NCBI GenBank assembly: GCA_963675135.1
Contig: OY776128.1
Span: 71,120,670 to 71,184,669, forward strand
DNA length: 64,000 nucleotides
Direction of reading: 5' to 3'
Origin: Galeopsis tetrahit
Lineage: Eukaryota > Streptophyta > Magnoliopsida > Lamiales > Lamiaceae
The position numbers and the translations under genes are program-made. The notes under the pieces are model-generated. The model saw only the letters and a program-made list of their open reading frames with translations. It was not told the DNA's origin and searched no databases. This document shows positions 45,301 through 57,498 of this stretch, piece by piece. Every line of letters begins with the position of its first letter. The stretch's first letter is position 1.

Positions 45301-45626
45301 TGACCATATATTTTACATGTGCCCAATGTGTGCAAAATATATGTTGTGAAAAGTGTTGATTGATTTATATGCGCATTTAATATGTACTTTTTCTATTTTT
45401 TGTATGTGAAATTTAATTATTCTCTCCATACACTAATACATTCTCACTTTTTACTTTAATAACTCAAGAATGCAAAATTTCTCAACACAAATAAATGTTA
45501 GTACAACTCAGATTGCAAGATTCTACACTAACTCATCACATTTCACGCATAAAAAACATGCAGATTTAACAAAACAATTCATATAACTAAATAAAGAAAA
45601 AAAAAATCAAAATCAAATAAAAAAAT
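42368..45626. other. Long non-coding stretch between MWFE and DUF1191 gene
   Basis: No gene, transposon border or conserved frame is recognised in 3.2 kb. Base composition is less AT-biased than the repeat regions, and splice-like signals occur (GGTAATTCC 6 bp after the MWFE stop, and TGCAGGTAATCTAG near 43897). A spliced 3' UTR or non-coding transcript is therefore possible. A short TA run is at 44911-44922. Confidence 0.4.
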
Positions 45627-46559
45627 TCAAGGCATGAATTCAGTCTCTAGTCTTGGTTGCGTTCTAGTCCCTGCAGCAGTTGGCGCTTTAGTTCCGCCAA
45701 CATTCGCCATATTCAAAGCTTCACCAATCTCCGCAGCTCTCTCCATATAATCCATTTTCTTCTTGAAATTATACTTGCTAATCTGAACCCCCAAGAGTCC
45801 CAACACACCCAACACTGTAATTCCTCCCACCACTGAACCAACCACCACTCCCACTCTCGGATTATCCTTCTTCGCTTCTCCGATCTCAATCGGACTTCGC
45901 TTTGTACCGTTAATCACCGGAAATGGATGTTCGATCGGCTCAACTACGATCGAGAAATGCCCCTGTTCAGATGTTGTGCAAGTCAAATCTGACGACAGAT
46001 TGCTGAAACTCACCGATCCGTTTGTGTAAAACGAAACGCATTTCGGAATTGTACCGTTCGGCGCCGCTCTGATTTCCGGGAATCGGATAGAAATCGGTTG
46101 ATCGGATGCGCGGATGTGCAGCTCCGGCAAGTCCTTCTCCGTCAAATTCAACGCATCGTAGGCGAGAAGCCCCAAAACCGGAGCTAAATACGTGTGATTC
46201 ACAAGAGGATAGTAAGTGTTTGACCAATTGCCCAAGTTGTGGTACACTAAAACAAGCCTCTCAACGTATGGATGCTCCACCACTCCTTTAGGAATTTCAA
46301 ATTCCTTGAACATACTATGCCCTTTCTTCCTTAAGCAACCGCTTCGGAGCCTCATTGCCGAAACTTGAATTCCGTCGAGATTCGAGGGGACGGAGCCGTT
46401 GAAGACGACGCCGGTCCTTGGCCGGTGAAATGACTGGTAAGCATAGTTCTGTAGAAGAGCATTGAGCTGTTGTGCATTGTTTGTGGATAAGGTATTAAAC
46501 TGTGCAGTGACTGTGTAGAGAGAGAATATGGAGAGTAAGCAGATTGAGGGAAGAATCAT
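45627..46559 (-). CDS. DUF1191-type single-pass membrane protein
   Basis: A single exon of 310 codons. An N-terminal signal peptide (MILPSICLLSIFSLYTVTAQ) is followed by an extracellular part with several N-glycosylation sites (NGS, NWS, NHT, NLT, NGT). A membrane segment lies at about 238-262 (VGVVVGSVVGGITVLGVLGL), then a basic KYNFKKK stop-transfer and a short cytosolic tail (ERAAEIGEALNM). Plant family members share the LQNYAYQSF, RPRTG and LVYHNLGNWSN-like blocks; I assign DUF1191 from memory of these. Function unknown. Probably plasma membrane or secretory pathway. Confidence 0.85.
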   Translation of the reverse strand: MILPSICLLSIFSLYTVTAQFNTLSTNNAQQLNALLQNYAYQSFHRPRTGVVFNGSVPSNLDGIQVSAMRLRSGCLRKKGHSMFKEFEIPKGVVEHPYVERLVLVYHNLGNWSNTYYPLVNHTYLAPVLGLLAYDALNLTEKDLPELHIRASDQPISIRFPEIRAAPNGTIPKCVSFYTNGSVSFSNLSSDLTCTTSEQGHFSIVVEPIEHPFPVINGTKRSPIEIGEAKKDNPRVGVVVGSVVGGITVLGVLGLLGVQISKYNFKKKMDYMERAAEIGEALNMANVGGTKAPTAAGTRTQPRLETEFMP

Positions 46560-47308
46560 TGCTCAATTATCAAACGGAAACTGTAGATCTGAAGTAAATG
46601 GTGTAGGCCAGAGTCAAAGGAGTGGAGAAACTTGAAGATTACTTCATTTCCAGCTTCAATTTCAGACTAAAAATAGCTTCAGGTATGTTCATTAATTACC
46701 CTCTTCTGATAATTGAATAAACAATGCGTAGAAATAGTATATGTAAAAAAGAAGCAAGATCTAAGTGAAAAGGAAGTAGGTAGAGAGAAAAGGGTATTGG
46801 GGGGTTGAGAAGAAGGCGGCTGGGTTCGTTATCACATTCACCGGGAGCACATGCAACTGGGTATCTCCAGGAGGCGCAGGGCTCGCAACAAACCTATTTT
46901 TTTTCCCCCTTTTTTTCATCTAACTAATCTTTTCTTTAAGCCTTATCTACACTACCCTTCTTTTTTTTTTTTTAATTAATATTTACACACTTTTTTTTAT
47001 TATTTAATTAATAAATTTTGATAAACCAGAGGCAGAGAGTGCTTCTTAATTTTTTTTTTAAAGAATTCTGAATTGAGAGATTACAAAAGTTGTGTTTACA
47101 GCCTAGAGGCACCCCTTTTTAGAATAGTTTAGTAGTGAATTAGCTTAAAAAATAATAAAATAAGTACTTTAATATATATTGATTCTAAAGTTGATTATTA
47201 TGCAAGCTATGCATTCATGATATTTTTCTTCTGAATTTTTTATCTAACTCAAGTGCATTAATACACTTGAGTTGGAAGTACACAAAAGACTATTACAAAT
47301 AAATATTA

Positions 47309-47587
47309 CTCCCTCCCTCCTATAGAAACTTGCACACTTGGGTGGGCACACAATTTAAAAATGTGTAAAAAAAAGTGTAAAAAATGATTTTTTGAGGGGT
47401 AGTTTTGTAAAGTTTTATTAATAAAGTAAAGTAAAAAGTAGATTGAGTGTGGAAAAGTAATGACATATGGATAAATAAGAGTATATTTTGAGGGGGAGGT
47501 TATGAAGATATTTCCTTTTATGAAGTGTGCAAATTGGTATGGACATCCATTTATAAAAAGTGTGCAAATTCCTGTGGAACGTAGGAG
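47309..47587. mobile_element. Stowaway-type MITE, family with GTGTGCAAATT motif
   Basis: CTCCCTCCCTCCTATAGAAA at the left pairs with TTCCTGTGGAACGTAGGAG at the right; TA flanks both sides. Inner motifs TTGCACACTT and its complements are shared with 54136-54413. Confidence 0.8.
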
Positions 47588-47677
47588 TATTATCTTTTGT
47601 AGAGGAAAGAAGAAAAGGATTTACAGAGGAAAGTAAAAATATGTTTGTTCCATTAGATGTTGATAATATTATAATAA

Positions 47678-47967
47678 GGGCTAGTCTTGGGTGAGACCGT
47701 CTCACAGAATGAGATCCGTGAGACGGTCTTTATATATAAAAAGTGATAGTGTTTGAGCAAAAAGTGATAGTGTTTAAGTAAAAAGTGATAGTCACTTTTG
47801 TTAAAAATATTATCACATTATATTTAAACATTATCACTTTTTTTACAAACCAAAATCTGAAAAAAAAATATGGATTATCCTACCCAAAATTTTGAAATAT
47901 GGGTTAAAAGGATCCGTCTCACAGAAAAAGATCCGTGAGACGGTCTCACACAAGTTTTTGCCTTATA
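47678..47967. mobile_element. MITE with GAGACCGTCTCAC ends
   Basis: CTAGTCTTGGGTGAGACCGT at the left and GACGGTCTCACACAAGTTTT at the right are inverted. The inner AAAGTGATAGTGTTTAAGTA pairs with ATTTAAACATTATCACTTTT. Same family as the copy in the KH intron. Confidence 0.72.
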
Positions 47968-49118
47968 ATAATACTTTTATTGATAAAATAGCATGTAAAG
48001 TACTAGTTCAATGGACAAATTGAGTTAATTTAACAACAATATCGATCGATTTTAATATTTATTTGTAATTTTTTTTGAAAGCATTTATAAAATTTGTTAT
48101 TGGAAAAAGCTCTTATTCCTTTGCTTTTATTTTCAAGGATTGAGTCTTGTGTGAACAACGAGTTAACCTAAATTCCAGTTATTTAGCCAACAAAATAGAG
48201 AATATTGTTTTATAATGGACGACTATATGGTTTTGAGTTTTGACCGTTTTAGTCCGTTATTTACTTTCCTTTATAAATGTTTGTTTGCATCAAAATTTGA
48301 TTCATTTTATATATATATATATAATTGTCTATACATTAGATTTAATATTTTTTAAGACTACGTCATTCTTTATTAAAAATTAAATTAAAGTCTAAAAAAA
48401 ACCCAAACATAATTTAATACTCCGTATTATTAAATGATATGTATAACTAATGTTCTTCATTTATTTCAATAAAAGACATGTTCCTTCAAAAGTACTTTTT
48501 TTTTTGTTAGTTTAATACTTCCCAGCTATTTATCTTTATTTTTTCGTCAGTTCCAATAAAATCTACTTATTCCTTTTTTTTTGGTAAAATACTTACATTT
48601 CATTATATTATTTCATCACATCAGTACTAATTCACGGAATAGAGGGAGTAGTATAACTTATCAATTTGTCTCTCTATTTGCTGGTTGCTTTAAATTCTCT
48701 CACATTTTCTTGAAAAAAATCTATGGACAGTGTGTAATTTGACTTTTAAAACAGAATTCTTTGGACAAACTTTTAAGAAACCTGATTTGTTTATTTTTGT
48801 TCAAGAGCGAGCAATATTAAAATTGTGCTGGCATTATTTATACAAGCTTCATAAAAAAAAACTCTTCAAATTAACACATTATCACGTACACATGAAGAAT
48901 TTGGGATAAAAAACTATGTATTTCCACATCCTCTTCCCATTGTATAGTAAATGCATGTAACAGGAACAGGGCAGAGGATCATGGATCAACAAATCTTTTG
49001 ATGAAAACCATGAATTCAAGATAAGAATTTCTAAACTGAAATCTTAATTAACCAAAATAAAAGGAAGAATTGGAAAAAAAAACAGCATCAGTTAAAAACC
49101 TGTGCAGGAACTTGAATT

Positions 49119-52100
49119 TTAGAAGCTTCGCCCCTCATTCTTGGATGAATCTGCTCTATCTCGAGGAGGAAGAGGTGCTTGTGATAACATCATGTCCTTA
49201 TGAGCAGAAGAGGTTCTAGAGAGAGAAAGCTCACAAGACTCTCGAGGAGGAAGAGGTGCTTGTGATAACATCATGTCCTTATGAACAGAAGAGGTTCTAG
49301 AGAGAGTAAGCTCACAAGACGAGCGTGAAGAGCGAGGGGAGGGTGGTGAGACGGAGAGCCTCCTTGCTACTGCAGGTATAGGATAAACTTCTGTAACTTC
49401 TTCGATTCCTTCATCCAAGTACACAACATCTTGCATGGTGAGTTGGTGGTATTCCACAATCTCCCTTAAGAAACGATTCTCTCGTGCGTACACCGAGTTG
49501 TCATGAGCCAATCGAGCCTTCTCTGCTAAGAGCGTCTCCAGTTGATCCCGTATCTTGAAAAACAAAAACAGAAAAAAAATGCTTAATTTGTTGCTTGTAC
49601 AAGACAAATACTTCTATGAAAACAATTGCAACATGCAACTCAAGTGCAACTGTAGTTGTTTTCACTGAACAGTACTAATAGTTTTTTTCATTGATCAAGT
49701 TTTAGCAAATGTTACTCCTGTACAAGTGTGTAGATCTTTGAGAGTAACAAAGGGTGTAAGGAAATACCATGTCATCATCAGCAGCAGGGTAATGAACGCC
49801 CTTCTCACGATTATCTCTAAGGGTTTTATTCTCTTCCTCTAACTGAGAACAACGTTGTTTAGCAAACGCTAGATCTGCTTTTACTGTTTTGAGCTCTCGA
49901 AGCAGTAGTTTTGCTTTAGCAGCAGTCGCCATTGCCACCTGTAATCCAAGAGAAAGGCGTGCAATGCCGTTTTATGTTGAAATGACAAGAATATCACAAA
50001 CAAGATCATTCATCTTAATGATCATAAAGAACAGTGAGGTAATGAATGACTCAATGTACTTTTCACAGTTGCACGATAAAGCTTACCCAATAGGATAACA
50101 TAATTTTTAACAAGAATGTATGAATTGCATCACAATGAGGAATCAACACAATATAAATGAATATCCATCATTGTGATGCATGAATAAGATAACATAATTT
50201 TTACACAGTGGCCACCTTACGTCGCGTGATGCCTTCAGCTTATCTTCTTGGCTCGTTGATTGCATCCCGTCATTGGTCCCTTTCCTGATTATCTGTATCT
50301 TACGAGTTTCTTGGATAAAATCAGCTGTCTTATTTTCGACCATTGTACGTCCTTCCTGCAATTAAAACATCACAAAGATATGACGATATATATAACACAA
50401 TTCATTATCAAGATTTGTAAGCCCAGGACTAAATTTGTGTTGGCTATTATTCTTCTCATTCCCAATGCCATTTCACCTCTTACATAACTAAATGTGATGC
50501 ATAGCTAAGAATTCTTATACGATCCATCTTAGAAGGGAAATAACCTAATAGAACATTAGGATAAAATGACCTCAACAACCTTGTGGGGCAATCTTCGAGT
50601 AACCTACCTCCAAAGCATTTCCAATGGAGTCCCCAATACGGTTCATGGATGATGCAAATGCGTCCAGTCCCTTACGAAGGGTAGGATTGTCCATATTTGG
50701 AGAGGTATCAACCTGCGAACAGAGGGAAAATGAATCAAAAGGCATAGCAAGTAGGATAATGAAGTTTAACCAATCAGTCAGATATTTAGCCTGTGTTACT
50801 TACAGACCCATAGCTGTCTGCAATTAAACAAATGGAGATATTTTTATTCCTTATGGAAATAGAGAGCATCCATCATATTATATACTCCTCCGTCCCACAA
50901 AGATAGTCATGATGTATTCCATTTTGGTGTCTCAAATTATAGTCATTTCCATAAATGAAGTGAGTAAAATATTTAAAATACTCCTATTTAACGTACTGGA
51001 GAATAAACATGTTTATTATAGTACATGAAGTCTTTATTGTATAAATTCAGGGCATATTTGAAATTTTATGAGTAAATAATGAATTGCAAACACAACAAAT
51101 GATGTTTTATTGGTCTGTGTAATTTTACAAACATGACTATCTTTGTGGAATGAAAGAAGTAGGTGGAAAGAATGAAAAGCAGGGGTGGTTGTTAACCTGA
51201 TCATGCAATGGGTACATCGTTTGTGATCTTCTATAAATAGGATCATCGGGTTCATAAGGCACATTATCATCGTCAAGAATCGCTTTAGCTTTTCTAGCAA
51301 GAACCCCCCAGAAGCTCCCTGCTTCATTTGAGCTCCCCATTGATGTATAGTCATATGTAGGACCTCCCTATTGAAATCACATAAACAAACACTGAAATTC
51401 AATTATTCAATTTTTCTATGTTTGAGTAAAATCTGAAATTAGAAACTGTGTGCTCAATTAATTTCAAGTCATAATTCCAATGCACATAGCTAGATATCAG
51501 TAATTGAGGATAATAATGTGGAAAAGCACAAAAATCTCATACAAGATATACAGAACATGAGTAATAATTAGCAGAAAAAAAAATCTGAAATTAGAAATTA
51601 CGTGCTCAATTAATTTCAAATCATAATGATAACACACATAGCTAGATATCAGTTTTTTTATAATATAGTAAGGTGGAAAAAGCAGAAAAAAAATATTCTC
51701 ATACAACATATACAGAACATGAGTAATCATTAGATGAACATGACTTCTAAGTGAAAAAAGCTCTCATACATGATTACAGCAGGAAGCAGATCAAATTGCA
51801 CGGATTAGTATTGTATCTATCAGGGGAAGGAAAAAAAGTCTTATTCGATGCTACAATTGCTACAATTTGTCGAGAAAAAAGAAAATATATGCATTTGTTT
51901 TGAAATAATTCACAGATCATCAGCTATAGCGTATTGTAACAAAAATAGGTGATCATTGAAAAGGATAGAGAGAATCTGATCTCGCACCTCACATGCAAAT
52001 CAACAATTAATTGAAACAAAAATAAAAAAGATGTGGTGGAACCTTTTCGTGGTCTTTGAAACCGGAATGGGATGAGTCGCGATGCGCGGCGGCCATTATG

Positions 52101-52225
52101 GCCTGAGCCGCCAGAGACGACGACGGCAAGTGCGGAGGCGCCCTGTCTCCGTCTTCTGGCGGCGTGTAAGAATCATCCTTGAAAGTGGATGATCTTCCCA
52201 GCCCTTGTTTCCTTCTGTAGGCCAT
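49119..52225 (-). CDS. Plant-specific coiled-coil protein, function unknown
   Basis: Exons on the minus strand are 52043-52225, 51197-51367, 50608-50712, 50221-50355, 49768-49938 and 49119-49553. All introns are phase 0 with GT-AG; the joined product is 399 residues. The start MAYRRKQGLGRSSTFKDD, the SSSLAAQAIMAAAHRDSS block, SFWGVLARKAKAILDDDN, the NALEEGRTMVENKTADFIQE region and the coiled coil (LLLRELKTVKADLAFAKQRC, then LEEENKTLR and LETLLAEKARLAHDNSVYAR) are those of a conserved plant family sometimes labelled tropomyosin-like. The end of exon 6 carries a 27-residue tandem duplication (SCELTLSRTSSVHKDMMLSQ and SCELSLSRTSSAHKDMMLSQ). Role and partners are unknown; the coiled coil suggests self-association or scaffolding. 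Confidence 0.88.
49160..49321 (-). repeat. 81-bp in-frame tandem duplication in a coding exon
   Basis: Two copies, 49160-49240 and 49241-49321, differ at only a few bases. Each encodes 27 residues, so the frame is kept. Confidence 0.88.
50885..51159. mobile_element. Stowaway-type MITE in intron 2 of the coiled-coil gene
   Basis: CTCCTCCGTCCCACAAAGAT with AGTCATGAT at the left pairs with ATGACTATCTTTGTGGAAT at the right; TA flanks at 50883-50884 and 51160-51161. Confidence 0.78.
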
Positions 52226-53518
52226 TTTTTTACCTTTTCTTCTTTATCAACACGAGTAGTATAATGTTTTAGGGATCTATGTTTAATTCTGTTGAACAAT
52301 TGAATGAGGACGATGTCCGGGGACGCCGCGAGTACCACCGGAAAGACCACCATAAATCAAATCAAGGATTGTGTTGCAGCGATTTGACACGAAAGGGGCA
52401 TGAAGAGAGAGAGGGAGTTGGAAAATGGATGTTCGGATGTGAGCTCACGTATTAACGAACTTCCTTTTTTTTCATGATATATTTATATTTATAACTATAA
52501 TTTATGATCCTGAAAAAGCACAAAATTAAAAATGCAAAGGTGCTTACGTTAATTTACAACTGCAAGTTTCGTTTTATTAATCACTCCATACTTTTTTACA
52601 CTTTGTTAGATTTCAAATGGATTTGAAATAATATTTTCAGATCTATTTAATTTAAAACAATAGGTGAGGGACATTAATAAGTTATACTCCTCATTAAGAA
52701 TCATTAAGAAAATGGAATATAGTGATGTGTAATATAAAATAAAAAAGGGATATTATTGATAATTCAATAAAAGCGGATGGAGATTTGACTAAAGTTATAA
52801 ATTGGGGGTCCAAATAAAGTGACATTTTCTAAATTAGATGAATGTTCTAAGGGTAAAAATTATGTGAGTTACTTTCTTTTTTTAAGTGTGCAAATAATCA
52901 TGTGACGGATAAAGAGTAACTGAGTAACATGAATTAAATGAGGTCGGTGTTTAGTCAATGCAGGTTAATTTTTAAATTTTATTGAAATATGTCTAACAAA
53001 TGAAGTACTTTGTTTTGAGATTATATTGAATGGAGAAAATTCGGATGAAAAAATTTTGAGTGGAGAAATTCTAATATGAATAGTGATTGAGTGTGTTTAT
53101 TTTGAGATTTTGATTAGATTAAGATGTAATTTCATGTCAAATAAATTATGTAAGAGTATGTGATGTAATTTTATGTCAAATCAATTGTATAAGAGTGGAT
53201 GATGTCGTATTATTGTAATAGTAAGGTTTATGAGTATTTTTAGGAGTATGTAGTTGGATGGTGAAATTCGAATGTTAAATTTCGAATTAGAATAAGATGG
53301 AAAACTTACGCTCCACGTTCGAACGTACAAATCCCAAAACAAACATGCTCTTATAGAATTTGGAGTGTGAGTAACAATGTTTTTTATATTACTCTGTTCA
53401 AAGTTAATAAGAATAATTTATTTTGACAAATATTTTAAAAAATATTGATTGTTTAGGTATAAAGTAAATGTAGAAAGTAAAAAGTGAAAGATAAAGATAG
53501 TACTTCGTACTATTTAGT

Positions 53519-53629
53519 TTTTTTTTTAATTACAAGTTAAATACCCATCCCTTTTCCCCCCATGACTCGAACCCAGGACCTAAGGCCTAGGTAGTGGTGC
53601 TCTAACCACTTGAGCTATCCCACTTTGTC
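53519..53629 (-). mobile_element. tRNA-derived SINE, copy 3
   Basis: The minus strand has GATAGCTCAAGTGGTTAGAG and GGGTTCGAGTCATGG, nearly identical to copy 2. A perfect 17-bp duplication acttcgtactatttagt is at 53502-53518 and 53630-53646. Confidence 0.88.
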
Positions 53630-54135
53630 ACTTCGTACTATTTAGTGTATTGGAGAAATAAACATTTTCATTTATTATTTCTTAATGCTCCATCCGTCTC
53701 ATGATTACTAGCACAATTTTTTATCCGAACGTTTCAAGATTACTTGTTTTACCTCGCATTACTAAATCTCATTTTTATCGATCAAAGCATACATGTTGGA
53801 TGGAGGGTGGAGAACGAGAGAATACATTTTATATGTGTAGGGTTTTCAGTTTTTTATGTAGGATTTTGAGAGATAATTTTTTGTAAATTTTTAAGTATAA
53901 AGTAAATAAATGAATTGATTTGTATGTATGGTGAAAATAGTTTTTCATTTTAAAAGTGTAAAAAATATTATAAAATGTTTGAAAAGTAGAGTGTAAAATT
54001 TATTGTGAAATTGAGGGGTAACTTTTTTTACGATTTAGTCTTTCTTTTTACGGTTTAGTATTAGTGTGCCTGTCTTTTGGATTTGGACGTGGCCACTCCT
54101 TTTTTTTTTTTCCATTTTCTAAAAATAATATTGTA

Positions 54136-54413
54136 CTCCCTCCCTCCCACAGGAATTTGCACACTTTCCATAATTAGATGTTCCATACCAATTTTGCACA
54201 CTCCAGGAAATATCTTCACAACCCCCACCCTTGAAATATATTCATATTTACCCATATGTCATTACTTTTCCACACTCATTCTACTTTTTACTTTACTTTA
54301 TTCATAAAAGTTTACAAAATTATCCCTCAAAACATCAATCATTACACCTTTTTTACACATTTCTTAAAATGTGTGTCATTACAAGTGTGCAAGTTCCTCC
54401 GGAACGGAGGGAG
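54136..54413. mobile_element. Stowaway-type MITE, same family as 47309-47587
   Basis: CTCCCTCCCTCCCACAGGAA opens and TTCCTCCGGAACGGAGGGAG closes; TA flanks at 54134-54135 and 54414-54415. TTTGCACACT motifs are shared with the other copy. Confidence 0.83.
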
Positions 54414-54416
54414 TAT

Positions 54417-54515
54417 CAAATTAGCTCAAGTGGTTAGAGCACCACTACCTAGGCCTTAGATCCTGGGTTCGAGTCATGGGAGGAGAAAAGAGATGGATAT
54501 TTAATTTGTAAACAA
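54417..54515 (+). mobile_element. tRNA-derived SINE, copy 4
   Basis: The plus strand has TTAGCTCAAGTGGTTAGAGC, ACCACTACCTAGGCCTTAGA and GGGTTCGAGTCATGGGAGG, ending in a GATGGATATTTAATTTGTAA tail. It directly abuts the right end of a Stowaway MITE and seems to have lost a few 5' bases. A target duplication was not found. Confidence 0.75.
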
Positions 54516-55756
54516 AGTACATTTTGTGCTAGGGGTGAGATTATAAAATATATTTGGACTACAAATTACAAATATTCACAATATATATTGCAAGTGTTTA
54601 AGAATAAATATTGCACAAATTTATTCTACAATTTTTTTTAAAATAATTTGTTATTTACAAATAAAGAAGTATTAATACTACCGTTTTCAAAATATATTCA
54701 GTACATTTGTATTAATTTCAACGTGCATTAGCATTACACGAGTAAAATTATAACTATGATTTTATATAAGTCTCAATATGAAAAAATTACTACACATATA
54801 TATATAAATAAAATAAAAAAAGTGTAAAAAAAAAAAAAAAGTGTATTTTACAATATTAAATAAATTTATGAAAATAATTGAGTGGGGCACATGACATCAC
54901 GTGAGGAATCAACTAGAAGAGCACGTCCCCAATTCGGGCGGGCTGTGACCGCGTATACAACGCAAACAAATACCCCTAAAAATCGTGTGAAAAGTAGACC
55001 GCGTAATTTTAAAGCAGCAGAGCCAAAATTTCATCCCAAATAACTTCATCGTCGGCCGTCGCAGCCGCATCGCCGCCGTAGGTCGGTGTTTCTTAACACC
55101 TTGCTGCTCTCAACCTCGGACGTTCTTCAGATTCGCTGTTTTGTTCTGCAGAACTCGTTCATATCGCAGCTATTTAGTCAGTACTTTACCTCAAAGGTAT
55201 GTGTTTTAACCTAATTGTCAGCACTTATTTTCCTGTTCGTATAACTAATTTCCGCAATCTCAATGTTTGCTTTCAGGATTGAGAAATTCCTTTCGGTTGC
55301 TAGAGCTTTGTCCTCTTTTGTGTACAATTGAACTAGGGTTTAACTTAACATTTTCGCACTTGTTGCTGTGTTCAGGTTGGTTTTTCACCCTTTTGTCTGC
55401 TCCCGTTTTCGTTTTCAATGAATTTACATCTGCAGATAGTCCTCTATGTTTTCTGCTTTAGATGCTCAGAAGTTGTTCTGATTTGTTTCTGTTTATATAT
55501 GTTTGTTGTGTATTTGTCTGTCAAGTTTTCTGGGTATTTGACTAGAGGATCCGAGCTTGAAGGCTAACTTATGTGAACCTTAAAATTTTGTTTATTTGTT
55601 TGATTATAGATTCTGATTTGTAAATGTTCCTTAATTTTTAGGTGACTGTTAATTTTCAAGCCATTTTAGACATGGGATCTGAGGCGCCTGCTGATGAATT
55701 AATGAATGAAAATCCGTTCAAGTATCCCGGTTTAATTTCCATTTCCAAGGTAGCCG

Positions 55757-56347
55757 ATGAAATCTGTCACATTACTATCTCAATCTTTGGACAATCAAAG
55801 ACCTTCGATAGTGCCTGTAACTCCAGATTCGAACAGAGAGAATGGAGAGCAAAATCAAGATTTGTCATCCCCTCTAACAGTGGCGCTTCCACTGCCTCAA
55901 TCACATGCTGCTCCATGCTCTGATTCTTCAGATGGGAGTGCGTTAGAAACCCCCAAAGAGGCCTTGTTTGATTCATTTGCTCCGGGTCCTGATAAGTTCA
56001 TGCGTGCTCCTCAACGCAAGAAATACGGGGAAGAGTCGAAGAACCTTGTTGTGAGACGATTAAACTTCTCGTGTGCGACAAATCTAGCGAAGGAGTTTAG
56101 TCTTGAAACAAGTAGTGAGACGTTGTCTGATGAAGATCGTTTGTTTGAGATTGTTCATAGCACTATACTGGATGCTATTTTCATGGAGCAGGCAAAATCT
56201 GATGATTCAGATTTTGAAAGACCCAGGACGCCTAAATCTGCTCGAATTCTCAGTTGGGTTGCTGAAACGTGCCCTGGAGCGCCAATGAAGTCCACGAGGA
56301 AGTCTAGAGACATTGACATCGAATCATGCAGAAAGCTTGAATTTTAA
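55757..56347 (+). CDS. Conserved plant protein of unknown function
   Basis: The 196-codon frame reads MKSVTLLSQSLDNQRPSIVP, a Ser/Pro-rich middle, APGPDKFMRAPQRKKYGEES, NLVVRRLNFS, LSDEDRLFEIVHSTILDAIF and a C-terminal AETCPGAPMKSTRKSRD. The RRLNF and CPGAPMK blocks look conserved and I recall them from unannotated plant proteins, but I know no function. An upstream ATG at 55672 opens 26 codons (MGSEAPADELMNENPFKYPG) in another frame, up to AAG before GTAGCC; no splice joins it in frame that I can find. Either the protein starts at 55757, or the first exon is longer with an unseen intron, or the copy has a one-base frameshift. A leader intron starting CAAAG/GTATGTG at about 55197 is likely. 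Confidence 0.6.
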   Translation: MKSVTLLSQSLDNQRPSIVPVTPDSNRENGEQNQDLSSPLTVALPLPQSHAAPCSDSSDGSALETPKEALFDSFAPGPDKFMRAPQRKKYGEESKNLVVRRLNFSCATNLAKEFSLETSSETLSDEDRLFEIVHSTILDAIFMEQAKSDDSDFERPRTPKSARILSWVAETCPGAPMKSTRKSRDIDIESCRKLEF

Positions 56348-57498
56348 GGATTGAAAAGGAGCTGAGACTGATGCTTCTGTGGCATATTAGTATTTATCCT
56401 TTTGATATTGTAATGTAACATGAGCATTTGTAAAATTGTAAGTACACTGATTCCAGGAACTAGCTTACAGTTTTCTCTGCTAATCTATGTAATGCCGTGT
56501 AGAACAGTTTATTTATTTCTAAGCTTATATTGAAGTTAGGTTGTAATTGTGACATGCTCAGCGGTTGATAGTTGTAGGGATGTAATGAAACTAAATCTTT
56601 TGCCAACAGATTTGTTAGCAAGCTATATATGAATTTTACCAATATGCTGTATAATTTTAATTTGGTAATTATAATGATTTAAGTTCAAATTAATGTTATT
56701 AAAGCTCATATAGGTCTATATACGTTCGATTAACTTTGAAAAAGCTTGTGAGTTCAATAGTTCAGCTTGAGCTTGGCTCAATTTGATTGCATCTCAAATA
56801 GTTTCAGTTTAGTTTATTTATTAGTCTATTCATAGCTCACGAGCTTATTTTAAATTTAAATGAGCTTAAATAAATATAAATTAATGTAAGACTACTAATA
56901 TCGTGTTTAATACTAATGAATATCGAAATTAATGTAAAAGACTGAAAGTTCGGTTCCTTTAACTTAGAGTATGACAAAGTGTGATCAGCTTTAGTCAGAA
57001 AAAAGAAGAGAAGAAATTAAAAGGAGTGCAAACAGCAGCTTAACGAATAACTAAAACGGGAAACAAGCACATAACAACAAATGTGCTTCTCAATAAAGCA
57101 AAATTTCCAAGTCACTATTTTTTCCTCTTACTCTTCCTATTTCACTGAAACTAAACTAGTGCAATATTCAAGCTTACACAACATTAAATCATATTATCCC
57201 TAAAGGAAACCATAAAGCATTAAATATGCTGTCGTCTAAATGAAAGAAACTAAACGCTGTTTTGATATACAGCTTCAAACAACAAACAAGGAAACAATGA
57301 AACTAATACAGAAAGCATCAGCATCTGAGACTAGCATCCTCTTGTTATCTTTATAATATCTATGTAGCTTCAAATCACCAACATCTTTGCAACTGAAACC
57401 AAAATTAGATCCCATAAACACTTGGCTATAAAGTATGCAAAATTGTTGCGAATAAAGTACAGGTACTGTACACTTACCTTTTAAGAGCCTAAAGTCGA
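56348..57498. other. Intergenic region between the unknown gene and PECT1
   Basis: It contains the 3' UTRs of the convergent neighbours. A GCTTGAGCTTGGCTCAA-like block near 56760-56830 resembles decayed repeat sequence. No gene is recognised. Confidence 0.4.

Larger units (their letters stand above)
46560..49118. other. Intergenic region with MITEs
   Basis: It includes the leader of the DUF1191 gene (to about 46850) and two MITEs. The rest is AT-rich, with a TA run near 48310 and a decayed Stowaway-like end near 48650. Confidence 0.5.
52226..55000. other. Intergenic region with SINEs and MITEs
   Basis: No gene is recognised. The left 200 bp is the leader of the coiled-coil gene; the rest is AT-rich. 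It holds two SINEs and one Stowaway MITE, plus decayed MITE-like ends near 53690. Confidence 0.5.

Noticed and set aside
45967..46227. Frames on both strands within the DUF1191 gene
   Set aside because: Shadows of the 310-codon gene.
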